Below, piece after piece: positions 24,511 through 31,386 of a stretch of 37,831 nt of DNA (its first letter is position 1; each line of letters opens with the position of its first letter). Made by a program: the position numbers and the translations under genes. Under the pieces are notes generated by a model that did no database searches, was not told where the DNA came from, and was given only the letters and a program-made list of their open reading frames with translations. The DNA comes from Clostridia bacterium (GTDB lineage: Bacteria; Bacillota; Clostridia; UMGS1810): assembly GCA_017481205.1 (NCBI GenBank), contig JAFUPN010000031.1, forward strand, positions 1 to 37,831, read 5' to 3'.

Positions 24511-24546
24511 ATGATAATATATCATATAATGATAATATATCATATT
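24511..24546. repeat. Two tandem 18-bp AT-rich repeats
   Basis: ATGATAATATATCATAT occurs twice in direct succession (24511-24528 and 24529-24546, differing in the last base). Each unit is itself a near-palindrome ATGATA-ATA-TATCAT. Confidence 0.7.
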
Positions 24547-24694
24547 CCCCGTTATTCCGTCAATCATCCTCATTTAATTTTTTAAAGAGCTTTCCTATTG
24601 CCTTTTTTTCTATTCTTGATACATATCGCCCCAGCTATTGTAAACGATTAAGCCTTGAAAATTACGCCGGTAATTTCGGCGCAAATTGCCTATT

Positions 24695-26272
24695 CTATTG
24701 GATTTGTTCTAACTGTTTGAATCTGAATTTGATAATAATCTTTTTATCTTCCGTTAGTTCAACCCGTTCAATAAGACTTACTAAAACCTCACGGCTTGTA
24801 AATGCTGATTCTATAAAGCTTTGGACCAATTCTTTCGCCCTGTCGCTGCTATTGATAGGGCGTTGCTTTTGTTCATTAAGCTCTTTTAGCTTTTCTTCCA
24901 ATGTATTGCGTTCAGTTTTGATTCGCTGATAAATACGTTCAAAGTCGGATTCTGATAATAGTCCATTGAGTTTATCCATATACATTTTGTCAAGATTTAC
25001 GGTTAAAACATCAATCTTATTCTGAAGTAATTGAATTTCAGTTTCATAATTTTCTGCTTTGTCTGCTTCCGCTACAGCCTCCTGTGCTACTGGAAGCATT
25101 TCCTTTGGATTAAGATATGCTTCGCATACTTCACGAACCTTTTCAAGAACAGCTTTTGTTACGGTTTCTTCCTTGATTGTGTGACTTGTGCAAACACCTG
25201 ATTTGGTAAAGCGCTGATAGGTACGACACACAAAGTACAGCACATCTTCACCAGCAGCATTTTTACGGTTAAGAACAGCTAAAGGATAGCCACACTCATG
25301 GCAGAAAATTAAGCCTTTCAATAGAAAATCATAGGTTCGGTTTCTTGTATGCTTGCGGCTGTTCACCAACATCTTCACTTTGTGAAAAGTCTCTCTGTCA
25401 ATAATGGGTTCGTGTGTGTTTTCAACCACAACCCAATTTTCACGAGCCTGTTTCAAACACTTTTTTGATTTGTAGCTGATCTTTACAGTCCGTCCCTGAA
25501 CCATATTACCTATATAGGTTTCATTTTGCAACATATCGGAAATCCGCTCGCTACTCCATTGACCGCTGTATGGTCCGGGGTTGGAGATTGTAAGTCCTGC
25601 ATATTGTGCCGGTGTGGGAATGCCCTGCTCATTTAACTTGACGGCTATTTGTCTGCAACTCATTCCATCTAACGCCATACCGAATATATGGCGTACTGTA
25701 GGTGCTGCTTTTTCGTCAATGATGATTTTGTTTTTCTCTGTTGGGTGCAACTTGTAACCGTAAAGTGCTTTACCGCCGATAAACTGACCTTTACGTTGCT
25801 TATCCCGCTTAACACTTTTAATCTTCTTTGAGATATCTTTTGCGTACATATCATTCATGATTGCCCGAAACGGCGTGATGTCATTTGCCGTAGACTCCAC
25901 TCCTGTATCAATTCCGTCAAGTAAGGAAATGTATCTAACTCGTTTTTCGGGAAAGTACCGTTCCATATAATGTCCGGTCATAATGTAGTCACGCCCAAGA
26001 CGCGAAAGGTCTTTGGTGATAACCATGTTGACTTTCTTTTCTTCGATGTCAGCTATCATCCTCTGAAAATCTGGTCTTTCAAAGCTTGTTCCACTCCAAC
26101 CGTCATCAATGTAAGTGTCATATACGGAAAGTCTGTGATTCTCAACAAATTCGTTCAATAATGATTTTTGATTGGTTACACTTTCGGATGGTCCTTCGTT
26201 TTCGTCCTCCTTTGATAATCTGATGTATAATGCCACATGATAATCCATGGGGTTACTTATTTCGATGTACAT
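24695..26272 (-). CDS. Large serine recombinase of a mobile element
   Basis: 525 residues from ATG 26272, chosen because AGGAGG lies six bases upstream; the longer frame to 26299 has no ribosome binding site. The N-terminal resolvase domain has the nucleophile in YIRLSKED (Ser20), IDDGWSGTSFERPDF and VITKDLSRLGRDY. The recombinase domain follows (GKALYGYKLHPTEKN, ... GIPTPAQYAG), then a zinc ribbon (CHECGYPLAVLN ... VCRTYQRF ... CTSH) and a coiled coil at about 400-490. This is the TndX/TnpX class, which excises and inserts transposons and ICEs by a serine-DNA intermediate. The gene looks intact, but no conjugation genes accompany it. It may once have mobilised material between here and the tRNA region. 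Confidence 0.92.
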   Translation of the reverse strand: MYIEISNPMDYHVALYIRLSKEDENEGPSESVTNQKSLLNEFVENHRLSVYDTYIDDGWSGTSFERPDFQRMIADIEEKKVNMVITKDLSRLGRDYIMTGHYMERYFPEKRVRYISLLDGIDTGVESTANDITPFRAIMNDMYAKDISKKIKSVKRDKQRKGQFIGGKALYGYKLHPTEKNKIIIDEKAAPTVRHIFGMALDGMSCRQIAVKLNEQGIPTPAQYAGLTISNPGPYSGQWSSERISDMLQNETYIGNMVQGRTVKISYKSKKCLKQARENWVVVENTHEPIIDRETFHKVKMLVNSRKHTRNRTYDFLLKGLIFCHECGYPLAVLNRKNAAGEDVLYFVCRTYQRFTKSGVCTSHTIKEETVTKAVLEKVREVCEAYLNPKEMLPVAQEAVAEADKAENYETEIQLLQNKIDVLTVNLDKMYMDKLNGLLSESDFERIYQRIKTERNTLEEKLKELNEQKQRPINSSDRAKELVQSFIESAFTSREVLVSLIERVELTEDKKIIIKFRFKQLEQIQ

Positions 26273-26310
26273 AATCGTCCTCCTGAAATAAGCGACCATT
26301 CATCATGAAT

Positions 26311-26340
26311 ATTATATCGCATTGTTATTTGGTATTGCAA
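26311..26340 (-). promoter_or_regulatory. Promoter of the serine recombinase
   Basis: TTGCAA (26335-26340), an 18-bp spacer and TATAAT (26311-26316) on the minus strand, about 30 bp before the recombinase ribosome binding site. It overlaps the last codons of the small ORF upstream. Confidence 0.6.
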
Positions 26341-26440
26341 ATTTATATTGTAGATAGTGGCGAAAGGAGCGAAAAAATATTTGTCGCAGATCCTCCTCGC
26401 CTGAATATACACATATAATCTGAATTGATTGTTTTTTCAA
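26312..26440 (-). CDS. 42-residue companion ORF of the serine recombinase
   Basis: Starts with TTG at 26440, nine bases after AAAGGAG, and runs 42 codons. The product opens MKKQSIQIICVYSGEEDLRQ. Small proteins with an I(V)C.Y.GE.D opening commonly precede large serine recombinases in Firmicutes elements (annotated TnpW-like in some). Here the usual second half is changed and short, so it may be a truncated copy. The recombinase promoter overlaps its 3' end. The assignment is from memory of the pattern. Confidence 0.5.
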   Translation of the reverse strand: MKKQSIQIICVYSGEEDLRQIFFRSFRHYLQYKFAIPNNNAI

Positions 26441-26524
26441 TATAATTCTCTCCTTTCACTTATTTCTACATTTATATGCTCATAGTAGCTTATTCTTGCT
26501 TATCTGTTCTGAAAATGGGATACA

Positions 26525-26558
26525 AAAAAGCCGAGTCAGTTGCATTTGACTCAGCTTT
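26525..26558. terminator. Bidirectional intrinsic terminator
   Basis: AAAAAGCCGAGTCA pairs with TGACTCAGCTTTT across an 8-nt loop (one C-A mismatch), with A-run on the left and T-run on the right. On the minus strand it ends the 26577-26870 gene. Confidence 0.75.
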
Positions 26559-26576
26559 TATATTTCAAATATTTTT

Positions 26577-26870
26577 TTATTCAAATTCGCAAAGTATGTC
26601 CTCCAAATCCGTAAGAACTTCACCAACAAAATCTTCTCTCATTCTCGAATTACCAACTATGCTGTAATATTTTTGTGGGATTTCAATATGTGAGAATGCG
26701 ATAAGTGTATGTAATAGATAGAACACCTCCTGTTTTTGTCCGTTCAAATATAGACTTTCAAATAGCTCATAAGTTTTTTTGACTTCTGAAATAGATATCT
26801 TTTGACACATCCTTTCAAAAAACGGTAGTGTAATTATACCGGATAGATTATTAATTTGATTTTGAATCAT
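26577..26870 (-). CDS. Hypothetical 97-residue protein
   Basis: AAAGGAG lies eight bases before the ATG, and a terminator follows the stop by about 20 bp, so this is probably a real one-gene unit. The product is mostly helical and mildly acidic, with SEVKKTYELFESLYLNGQ and REDFVGEVLTDLEDILCEFE; no signal peptide, membrane segment or known motif. I do not recognise a family. It lies between the serine recombinase and the tRNA-Arg region and may be accessory cargo. Confidence 0.65.
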   Translation of the reverse strand: MIQNQINNLSGIITLPFFERMCQKISISEVKKTYELFESLYLNGQKQEVFYLLHTLIAFSHIEIPQKYYSIVGNSRMREDFVGEVLTDLEDILCEFE

Positions 26871-26928
26871 TATAACGACTCCTTTCTATGTAAATTAATT
26901 TATATAAATTATCAAATAGGATAGAGTG

Positions 26929-26962
26929 TCCACCTCCTAAGCGGAAGATACAACGTTTCCTG
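26929..26962 (+). other. tRNA-Arg anticodon-arm-like fragment
   Basis: TCCAC-CTCCTAA-GCGGA (about 26930-26946) can form a four-of-five anticodon stem around the same CTCCTAA loop as the intact tRNA-Arg at 27101. The rest of the tRNA body is absent. It may be an old attachment-site scar or a decayed duplicate. Chance similarity is possible over so short a length. Confidence 0.3.
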
Positions 26963-27006
26963 CTTTATGTATAACTTAATAATTTTATTGCATATTATGC
27001 AAATAC

Positions 27007-27079
27007 GCCCCTGTAGTTAAATGGATATAACAAGGTCCTCCTAAGTGGTAAACGGTTCGTTTCCACTTGGAGGGTATAA
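27007..27079 (+). pseudogene. Degenerate tRNA-Arg(CCT)-like sequence
   Basis: The 5' half matches the intact gene 94 bp downstream: acceptor strand GCCCCTG, D-stem GTTA/TAAC with an AATGGATA loop, and a CTCCTAA anticodon loop. The anticodon stem AGGTC/GTGGT does not pair, the T-arm is altered, the 3' acceptor strand does not complement the 5' strand, and CCA is missing. It is a decayed or recombined tRNA gene. Confidence 0.6.
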
Positions 27080-27100
27080 CAAAATTGAATTAGCAAATCC

Positions 27101-27175
27101 GCCCCCATAGTTAAGTGGATATAACATGCCCCTCCTAAGGGCAAATCGTGCGTTCGACTCGCGCTGGGGGTGCCA
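27101..27175 (+). tRNA. tRNA-Arg, anticodon CCT
   Basis: 75 nt including encoded CCA. Acceptor GCCCCCA/TGGGGGT (with a G1-U72 wobble), D-stem GTTA/TAAC, anticodon stem TGCCC/GGGCA around CTCCTAA (anticodon CCT), T-stem GTGCG/CGCGC around TTCGACT, discriminator G. It reads AGG arginine codons. An integrase gene lies just past its 3' end, the classic arrangement for an element integrated at a tRNA 3' end. Confidence 0.9.
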
Positions 27176-27176
27176 C

Positions 27177-27220
27177 AAATACCGCATAAATGCTGACTTT
27201 CAGCGTTTGGCGGTATTTTT
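27177..27220 (+). terminator. Intrinsic terminator after tRNA-Arg
   Basis: AAATACCGC (27177-27185) pairs with GCGGTATTT (27210-27218), with an inner ATGCTGA/TCAGCGT stem and a T-run. It begins 2 bp after the tRNA. Between 27221 and 27346 I see only an AT-rich GCTAAT-type repeat (GCTAATTGG, GCTAATGAA, GCTAATTTG) and no gene. Confidence 0.85.
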
Positions 27221-27346
27221 CTTTGCCCTTTACAAAATGCCGGAGAATTATTTATTTTGCTCGTTGCAACCTTGCTAATTGGAAACGAACTCTCACACTC
27301 ATTTTTGCTAATGAATTTTGCTGTTTGCTAATTTGAAATTAGCGAA

Positions 27347-28726
27347 CTATTTTTTTACGCTTCCAATCAGTCCGGCTAAAGTAGCTGCAAGTTCGGGGTT
27401 TGCTTGCAGTTGTTCGATAAGAGCTGCAATGTCAATGGTTGCTTCTGTCTTTTCCTGCGGAGGTCTGACATCACGCAAATCAGGGTTAGCATAAAAGGCA
27501 CTTTCAAATTTCTGTGCATTTACCTTTCTATCCTCATCTAAAATATGAGCATATACATCTGTAATCATATTTATCTGAGAATGTCCTGTATCGCCCTGTG
27601 TCGCTTTCAGATCACCGTGATTGAGTTTTAACTTGTATGTTGTACTTGAATGTCGGAGAGAGTGAAAAACAACGTTAGGCAGTCCTGCTTCTTCTTTCAG
27701 CTTTATAAATTCCTTTTCAAGCACACGGTTTTCGCAAGGTCTGCCGTTAGGCAAGGCAATTACTAAATTAAAGTCCTCATATTCATCGCCGAGAAAACCT
27801 TTTATTTCTTCCTGCGACTTTTTCCACTCTTTCATAATGTAGGCAACGGTCTTTGGAAGCCACACTTTTCTTTCGCTTGATTTTGTTTTAGGCTTCTTCA
27901 GGATTAACCTTGTGCTTGTGTTAGCCATAAGCGGCTTGAAAATGTGAATAATGTCCTTTTCTCCAAGCATTTCAATCGCACGTTTTGATGCTCTTGTAAG
28001 CTCTTTGTCAACATAGATGTACGCATCATCTCTTGCAATGTCATCGTCGGATATATGAACATTGTCCCAAGTAAGACCTAAAATTTCACCGATTCTGAGT
28101 GAGCAGGCAAAAGCCAAGTTCATCGCAATATACAACTTTGTGTCTGTGCAGGAGTTCAAGGCTTTTCTTATGTTTTCCGTAGTCCAAATATCCCTTTTCT
28201 TGTATTCAACCTTTGGTATGACGATATTTTCAAAAGGATTTTTGCCTATCATTTCCCAGCGCACAGCCTGCTTAAAAGCACAGCTCATCAGTTTTACTAT
28301 TTTCTCGATATTAACGGGTGTCAAGTATTCCGTTTTGGGCTGAACATTTCTTCTAATGACAGGTTTTGTCTTTTGCAGCGTTTGAACGAACTTATCAGCA
28401 ACACGAGTTGTGATTTCCTGAACCTGAAGATCTCCGATAATCGGGTTTATGTAATTTGCAATAAGACCACAGTTTGAATCATAGGTAGAAACACCCCATT
28501 TTTTCTCGCCGTAAAGACTTACAAACTCATACATATAATCACATATCTTCTGACTGTTTGGAATAACAAACGTCCCGTTGTTTTGCTGATTTTCAATTTC
28601 TGCCTTGCGTTTTAACGCTTCCTTGTGTGTATGCCAAGTTTCCCACTTTTGTTTTGTTTCTCCGTTCTCGTTTGTGTAGGAATAAACAACCGAGTACGCT
28701 TTCTTTCTTTTAATAATAGATGCCAT
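27347..28726 (-). CDS. int: Tyrosine recombinase (element integrase)
   Basis: 459 residues from ATG 28726, eight bases after AAAGGAG; a TTG at 28744 would put the ribosome binding site inside the gene. An N-terminal arm-type DNA-binding region (SIIKRKKAYSVVYSYTNENG) and a SAM-like core-binding domain (about 70-170) precede the catalytic domain with Arg in CSLRIGEILGL (about 210), FHSLRHSS (about 352-357), GDTGHSQ and nucleophile Tyr in DVYAHIL (about 390). It would catalyse insertion and excision of an element at the adjacent tRNA-Arg, whose 3' end faces the gene's 3' end 171 bp away. It follows the excisionase by 14 bp in one transcript. Closest in style to integrases of Tn916/Tn1549-like and phage elements. 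Confidence 0.92.
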   Translation of the reverse strand: MASIIKRKKAYSVVYSYTNENGETKQKWETWHTHKEALKRKAEIENQQNNGTFVIPNSQKICDYMYEFVSLYGEKKWGVSTYDSNCGLIANYINPIIGDLQVQEITTRVADKFVQTLQKTKPVIRRNVQPKTEYLTPVNIEKIVKLMSCAFKQAVRWEMIGKNPFENIVIPKVEYKKRDIWTTENIRKALNSCTDTKLYIAMNLAFACSLRIGEILGLTWDNVHISDDDIARDDAYIYVDKELTRASKRAIEMLGEKDIIHIFKPLMANTSTRLILKKPKTKSSERKVWLPKTVAYIMKEWKKSQEEIKGFLGDEYEDFNLVIALPNGRPCENRVLEKEFIKLKEEAGLPNVVFHSLRHSSTTYKLKLNHGDLKATQGDTGHSQINMITDVYAHILDEDRKVNAQKFESAFYANPDLRDVRPPQEKTEATIDIAALIEQLQANPELAATLAGLIGSVKK

Positions 28727-28740
28727 AATCTTGACTCCTT

Positions 28741-28932
28741 TCAAATATTGAGTTTATCGAGCCAATCGTCGAAGGATTTTTTTGAAACCCTTATTGATGC
28801 ACCTATTTTAACCACCTTGAAGTGATTTTCTTTTACCAAATTATATGCCGATGTGCGTCCTATACCGAGCATTTCGGCAATCTCCATTACTGTGTAAGTC
28901 TTTTTGTTTTCAAGCGTTTTTTGAGCTTCCAT
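28741..28932 (-). CDS. xis: Excisionase-like helix-turn-helix protein
   Basis: 63 residues, with GGAGG before the ATG. The chain YTVMEIAEMLGIGRTSAYNLVKEN followed by a short wing (KVVKIGASIRVSKKSFDDWL) is the MerR-like HTH_17 fold used by excisionases (segments given separately: TVMEIAEMLGIGRTSAYNLV and VSKKSFDDWLDKL). It bends attachment-site DNA and biases the integrase toward excision. Located directly upstream of int and transcribed with it, as in Tn916-like elements. Confidence 0.87.
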   Translation of the reverse strand: MEAQKTLENKKTYTVMEIAEMLGIGRTSAYNLVKENHFKVVKIGASIRVSKKSFDDWLDKLNI

Positions 28933-28954
28933 TGTAATCCTCCTTCCATAACAA

Positions 28955-29024
28955 AAAACGCCTGAACCGTGTTCGTATCTAAACTTAGCATAATTATACT
29001 AACACGAATAAGCGTTTTCTGCAA
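28955..29024 (-). promoter_or_regulatory. Promoter/operator region of xis-int
   Basis: A TATAAT on the minus strand (28993-28998) lies about 60 bp before xis; the best -35 (TTGCAG, 29019-29024) is 20 bp away, which is long. Flanking it, AAAACGC...GTGTT (28955-28973) and AACAC...GCGTTTT (29001-29018) form an interrupted inverted repeat around the -10, a plausible repressor site. Confidence 0.4.
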
Positions 29025-29544
29025 AAAAATTGTTAATTAAAAAATATTTTCTGCCTTAATAGCATAAGTAAAGGGACTGACATACGATGTGAGTGGTGAT
29101 TATAGTAGGTGCACACTATTTCTCGGTGGAGGTGAAGGTGAAGTCGTGGTCATACATCAGTCCCCTTAATTATGCTATCAAAACTAAAAAACAAGACGGA
29201 TGGCAGTCAGCTATACTGCTCCATAGGAATCTCACCTTCCCGGCTCTGCCCGGACTGCACTCATTGCCTGCGACGCTTTTAACGCTCGGACTGTGACTAT
29301 GCAGAAGTATCATTGTCCCGACATATCATCGTTGCCACAAGGTAGCAAACCTCTTTTACAATGCAAGTATTTCTCGCTCGGATAAGCTCCCTTTATAGAA
29401 AGAAGGATAAAGAAAAGTTCAACACTTATCGTCTTGGCGTACCCATTGCCCGGCTCCGACATATCGGAATGTATCCGTTTTGCTGATATACTGCGCTGCC
29501 GTTATCTTGCAGGCTTTCTTTTTCAAAGGGCGATGAAAGGAAAA
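29025..29544. other. Noncoding stretch between xis and the HTH gene
   Basis: No reading frame here has a convincing start. The most notable feature is an imperfect inverted repeat, AAGGGACTGA at about 29072 and TCAGTCCCCTT at about 29159, enclosing GGTGGAGGTGAAGGTGAAGT. The sequence resembles the conserved regulatory/noncoding segment seen between the recombination and regulatory modules of Firmicutes conjugative transposons, by recall only. Confidence 0.4.
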
Positions 29545-29889
29545 TTATGTACCAATACGTGGCATAGAATACTTGTTGAGTATGTTCCGTAAAAGCTGTG
29601 CATTTCTGCCGTCGAGGTCGGCTGCAAGTTTTTCTAACAGTTCTTCCTCGTCTTTTGACAAATGCAGGTGTAAGTCGTTACGGTATTCACTCATAAGAAA
29701 TACTCCGCCATTTTTACCGTTCTTGGTATATATCGGTGCATATCGGCTCAAAAAAACTATATCAGCATAGATTGTTCTCGTTGATACTTCGTAGAGATCA
29801 GCAAGTTCAACAAAACTGCTTTTCTTGTATCTTGAAAGCAAATATAGCATTTCGATTCTGCGTTCAAAAGCTGTATATTGGTCTTTCAT
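29545..29889 (-). CDS. DeoR/HTH_11-type transcriptional regulator
   Basis: 114 residues; AAGGAGG precedes the ATG. Residues about 8-60 form a winged helix (RRIEMLYLLSRYKKSSFVEL, ADLYEVSTRTIYADIVFLSR), followed by a wing with YTKNGKNGGVFL. The C-terminal half is helical and charged with no effector domain, so it is shorter than the usual DeoR or WYL regulators. Likely the element's own regulator. The start codon overlaps the stop of a 33-residue ORF (ATGA), so the two are translationally coupled. Confidence 0.82.
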   Translation of the reverse strand: MKDQYTAFERRIEMLYLLSRYKKSSFVELADLYEVSTRTIYADIVFLSRYAPIYTKNGKNGGVFLMSEYRNDLHLHLSKDEEELLEKLAADLDGRNAQLLRNILNKYSMPRIGT

Positions 29890-29987
29890 AGCCGATTTCC
29901 CCTCCTTTCGATTACAAGTTTAGCAGGTAAACCGGAAAGGTAACTTCGTGTTATAAAAAGTTTTTTAATTTTTTTTGAAAGTTTCAT
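29886..29987 (-). CDS. 33-residue basic micro-protein coupled to the HTH gene
   Basis: ATG at 29987 preceded by AAAGGAG with seven bases between; product begins MKLSKKIKKLFITRSYLSGL and is Lys/Arg-rich. Its stop overlaps the HTH start (ATGA). The ribosome binding site of the HTH gene lies inside its last codons. It could be a real peptide or a translational-coupling leader. No homologue recognised. Confidence 0.5.
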   Translation of the reverse strand: MKLSKKIKKLFITRSYLSGLPAKLVIERRGNRL

Positions 29988-30010
29988 AATAAGCTCCTTT
30001 GGATTAAATG

Positions 30011-30104
30011 ATCCGCAGAAGCCGTCATCCGAGAACGAAAAAAGACGGGCAAACAACACCTCAATTAAGAAGTGTTATCCTGCCCGTCTTGCGGTTCTGC
30101 GGAT
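30011..30104 (-). terminator. Nested hairpin with intrinsic terminator upstream of the HTH unit
   Basis: Inner terminator on the minus strand: AAGACGGGCA (30081-30090 side) pairs with TGCCCGTCTT (30042-30051 side), with an AACAC/GTGTT stem in its loop and a run of six T's. The whole terminator is enclosed by a perfect 10-bp outer stem, ATCCGCAGAA (30011-30020) and TTCTGCGGAT (30095-30104). Placed between the 50-residue ORF and the HTH pair, it can act as an attenuator. Confidence 0.75.
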
Positions 30105-30119
30105 TAGCTATGTTGTTAT

Positions 30120-30272
30120 TCAGTTTTCATTTTGTGTATTTAACACCACCAATGTTCCGTTCTCCAAAAATTGAAGAACTGTTTTATATCCTTTATGGAC
30201 TATCTCAATTATCTTGTTTTTTTCATCAACTTTGCAGACGAGTTTTCCGTTGCTGTTTTTTATATCTTTCAT
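30120..30272 (-). CDS. 50-residue hypothetical protein
   Basis: Starts at ATG 30272, eight bases after AAAGGAG; upstream in-frame ATGs lack a spaced ribosome binding site. Product opens MKDIKNSNGKLVCKVDEKNK and continues as alternating beta-like strands (IIEIVHKGYKTVLQFL, GTLVVLNTQ). It looks like a small beta-barrel or strand-swapped protein of the kind found in the regulatory region of conjugative transposons. Function unknown. An intrinsic terminator follows 16 bp after its stop. Confidence 0.65.
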   Translation of the reverse strand: MKDIKNSNGKLVCKVDEKNKIIEIVHKGYKTVLQFLENGTLVVLNTQNEN

Positions 30273-30390
30273 AGTCATATCTCCTTTCGGGGAAGCATAG
30301 AATGTAACATAGAGAATGAAAGATGTACGATATATAAGAAAATATGTCAAGTCTTGACATTATTAAATATATCTCTACATTTTTCGCACG

Positions 30391-30433
30391 AAAAAGCCGC
30401 CTGATTTAGTATCAACTAAAACCAGACGGCTCA
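30391..30433 (-). terminator. Intrinsic terminator overlapping the 24-residue ORF
   Basis: On the minus strand AGCCGTCTGGTTTTAGT pairs with ACTAAATCAGGCGGCT (two G-T pairs, one bulge) and a TTTTTCG run follows. The 5' arm is the last codons and stop of the 24-residue ORF, so ribosome position could open or allow the hairpin. Confidence 0.75.
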
Positions 30434-30486
30434 AATTGGATTGCTTCTTTATACCTGTAAAACCTATATAGTTGTATTCGTAACAT
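30412..30486 (-). CDS. 24-residue leader-peptide-like ORF
   Basis: ATG at 30486, preceded by GAAAGGAG at a good distance; product begins MLRIQLYRFYRYKEAIQFEP, rich in Tyr, Arg and Phe. Its final codons form the 5' arm of the terminator at 30391-30433. This is the layout of a leader peptide controlling attenuation, as for tet(M) and some macrolide-resistance genes. It could also be a chance short frame. Confidence 0.5.
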   Translation of the reverse strand: MLRIQLYRFYRYKEAIQFEPSGFS

Positions 30487-30540
30487 TTTTATTCTCCTTT
30501 CGTTTCGTCAAAATTCCTTATAATTCTACATACAATAGCA

Positions 30541-30598
30541 CAAGCCCCGTCTGATTGCTCAAACGGGGCTTGTTTGCCTGTCAAGCGTTTCCCGCTTG
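30541..30598. terminator. Two adjacent hairpins upstream of the leader ORF
   Basis: CAAGCCCCGT (30541-30550) pairs perfectly with ACGGGGCTTG (30563-30572); a smaller CAAGCG/CGCTTG stem follows at 30582-30598. TTTGCC follows the first on the plus strand, so termination is weak. The pair sits between the SLH fragment and the micro-ORFs. Confidence 0.5.
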
Positions 30599-30612
30599 GC
30601 TTGTATTTTTAC

Positions 30613-30813
30613 TTATTCGCTTCAATAAATCTGTGAAATATTGCTGCGATTTCTGCTCTTGTAGCATTATCTTTCGGATTGAGTGTTGAGGCTGTTTTGC
30701 CTTTCATCAAGCCGCTGCCTGAAGCGTACTGCATTGACGCTATTGTGTACTCGGAAATGCTGTCAACATCTTTGAATGTGAATGTGCCTATGATTTCAGT
30801 CTCCTCAGATTTA
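30613..30813 (-). pseudogene. 3' fragment of an SLH-domain protein gene
   Basis: A frame without start codon, running from just past the stop of the upstream lipoprotein gene to TAA at 30613-30615. It reads ETEIIGTFTFKDVDSISEYT, then IASMQYASGSGLMKGK and TLNPKDNATRAEIAAIFHRF: one S-layer homology domain with its usual FxDV and P-x-x-x-x-TRAE-x-A motifs. The sequence differs from the three SLH domains of the gene at 31387, so it comes from another protein and has lost its 5' part. Confidence 0.65.
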
Positions 30814-30819
30814 ATGATT

Positions 30820-31371
30820 TTATTCTTTCTCTGTTATATTGTATAACTCAACCAATTCTTCTATTGCTTCGAATGGAATAAAGCAATCCTGATTATTATG
30901 AGCATATATGCATTCGCCCGACGCATAGTTGATATCAAGCTTTGCACCATACATATCAGGCAGTCCGCTTACTTTGCTGATATAGCCGTTATATTGAGCA
31001 AAATTGTATTTTGATACGAGTTCCTGAAGGCTTGTCATAAATGATGTATCTGCTGTGAAATCGTGTTCTTCTCCGGCACCTGCTCTGTCGCGCCATTTGA
31101 TTTTAGATTTAACGGCTCCATCTTCTAAAACAGCGCTTAGCTTATAATTTCTTCCAACAAGCTCGCTTTCTTCTTCTACAACAATGTTATAAAGTGAAAC
31201 TTCAAATTCAAAGCTGATTATTTCTGTTGACTCTATGACCTTCGGCGAATCCTCTCCGCTGTCATATGTTTTAACTCCACCGTCAATATGATCCGTATTA
31301 CGTCGGGACAATCCGCATCCGCAAAATCCCATTGTCATAAGTAAGATAATACTTGTTATAATTCGTGACAT
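30820..31371 (-). CDS. Predicted lipoprotein
   Basis: 183 residues from ATG 31371; the longer start at 31386 would place the GAGGTGG ribosome binding site inside the coding sequence. MSRIITSIILLMTMGFCGCG is a signal peptide ending in a lipobox-like FCGC, so the mature protein is probably lipid-anchored on the outer face of the membrane. The mature part is a small alpha/beta domain of about 160 residues with an N-terminal flexible charged stretch; I do not recognise its family. Last intact gene of the right-hand operon, 15 bp after the SLH gene. Confidence 0.75.
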   Translation of the reverse strand: MSRIITSIILLMTMGFCGCGLSRRNTDHIDGGVKTYDSGEDSPKVIESTEIISFEFEVSLYNIVVEEESELVGRNYKLSAVLEDGAVKSKIKWRDRAGAGEEHDFTADTSFMTSLQELVSKYNFAQYNGYISKVSGLPDMYGAKLDINYASGECIYAHNNQDCFIPFEAIEELVELYNITEKE

Positions 31372-31386
31372 ATTACCACCTCGCAT

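Noticed and set aside
27007..27079. Second functional tRNA-Arg
   Set aside because: Anticodon and acceptor stems do not pair and CCA is missing.
29093..29296. Plus-strand 67-codon frame near xis
   Set aside because: No ribosome binding site, and it lies in what looks like conserved noncoding DNA of conjugative elements.
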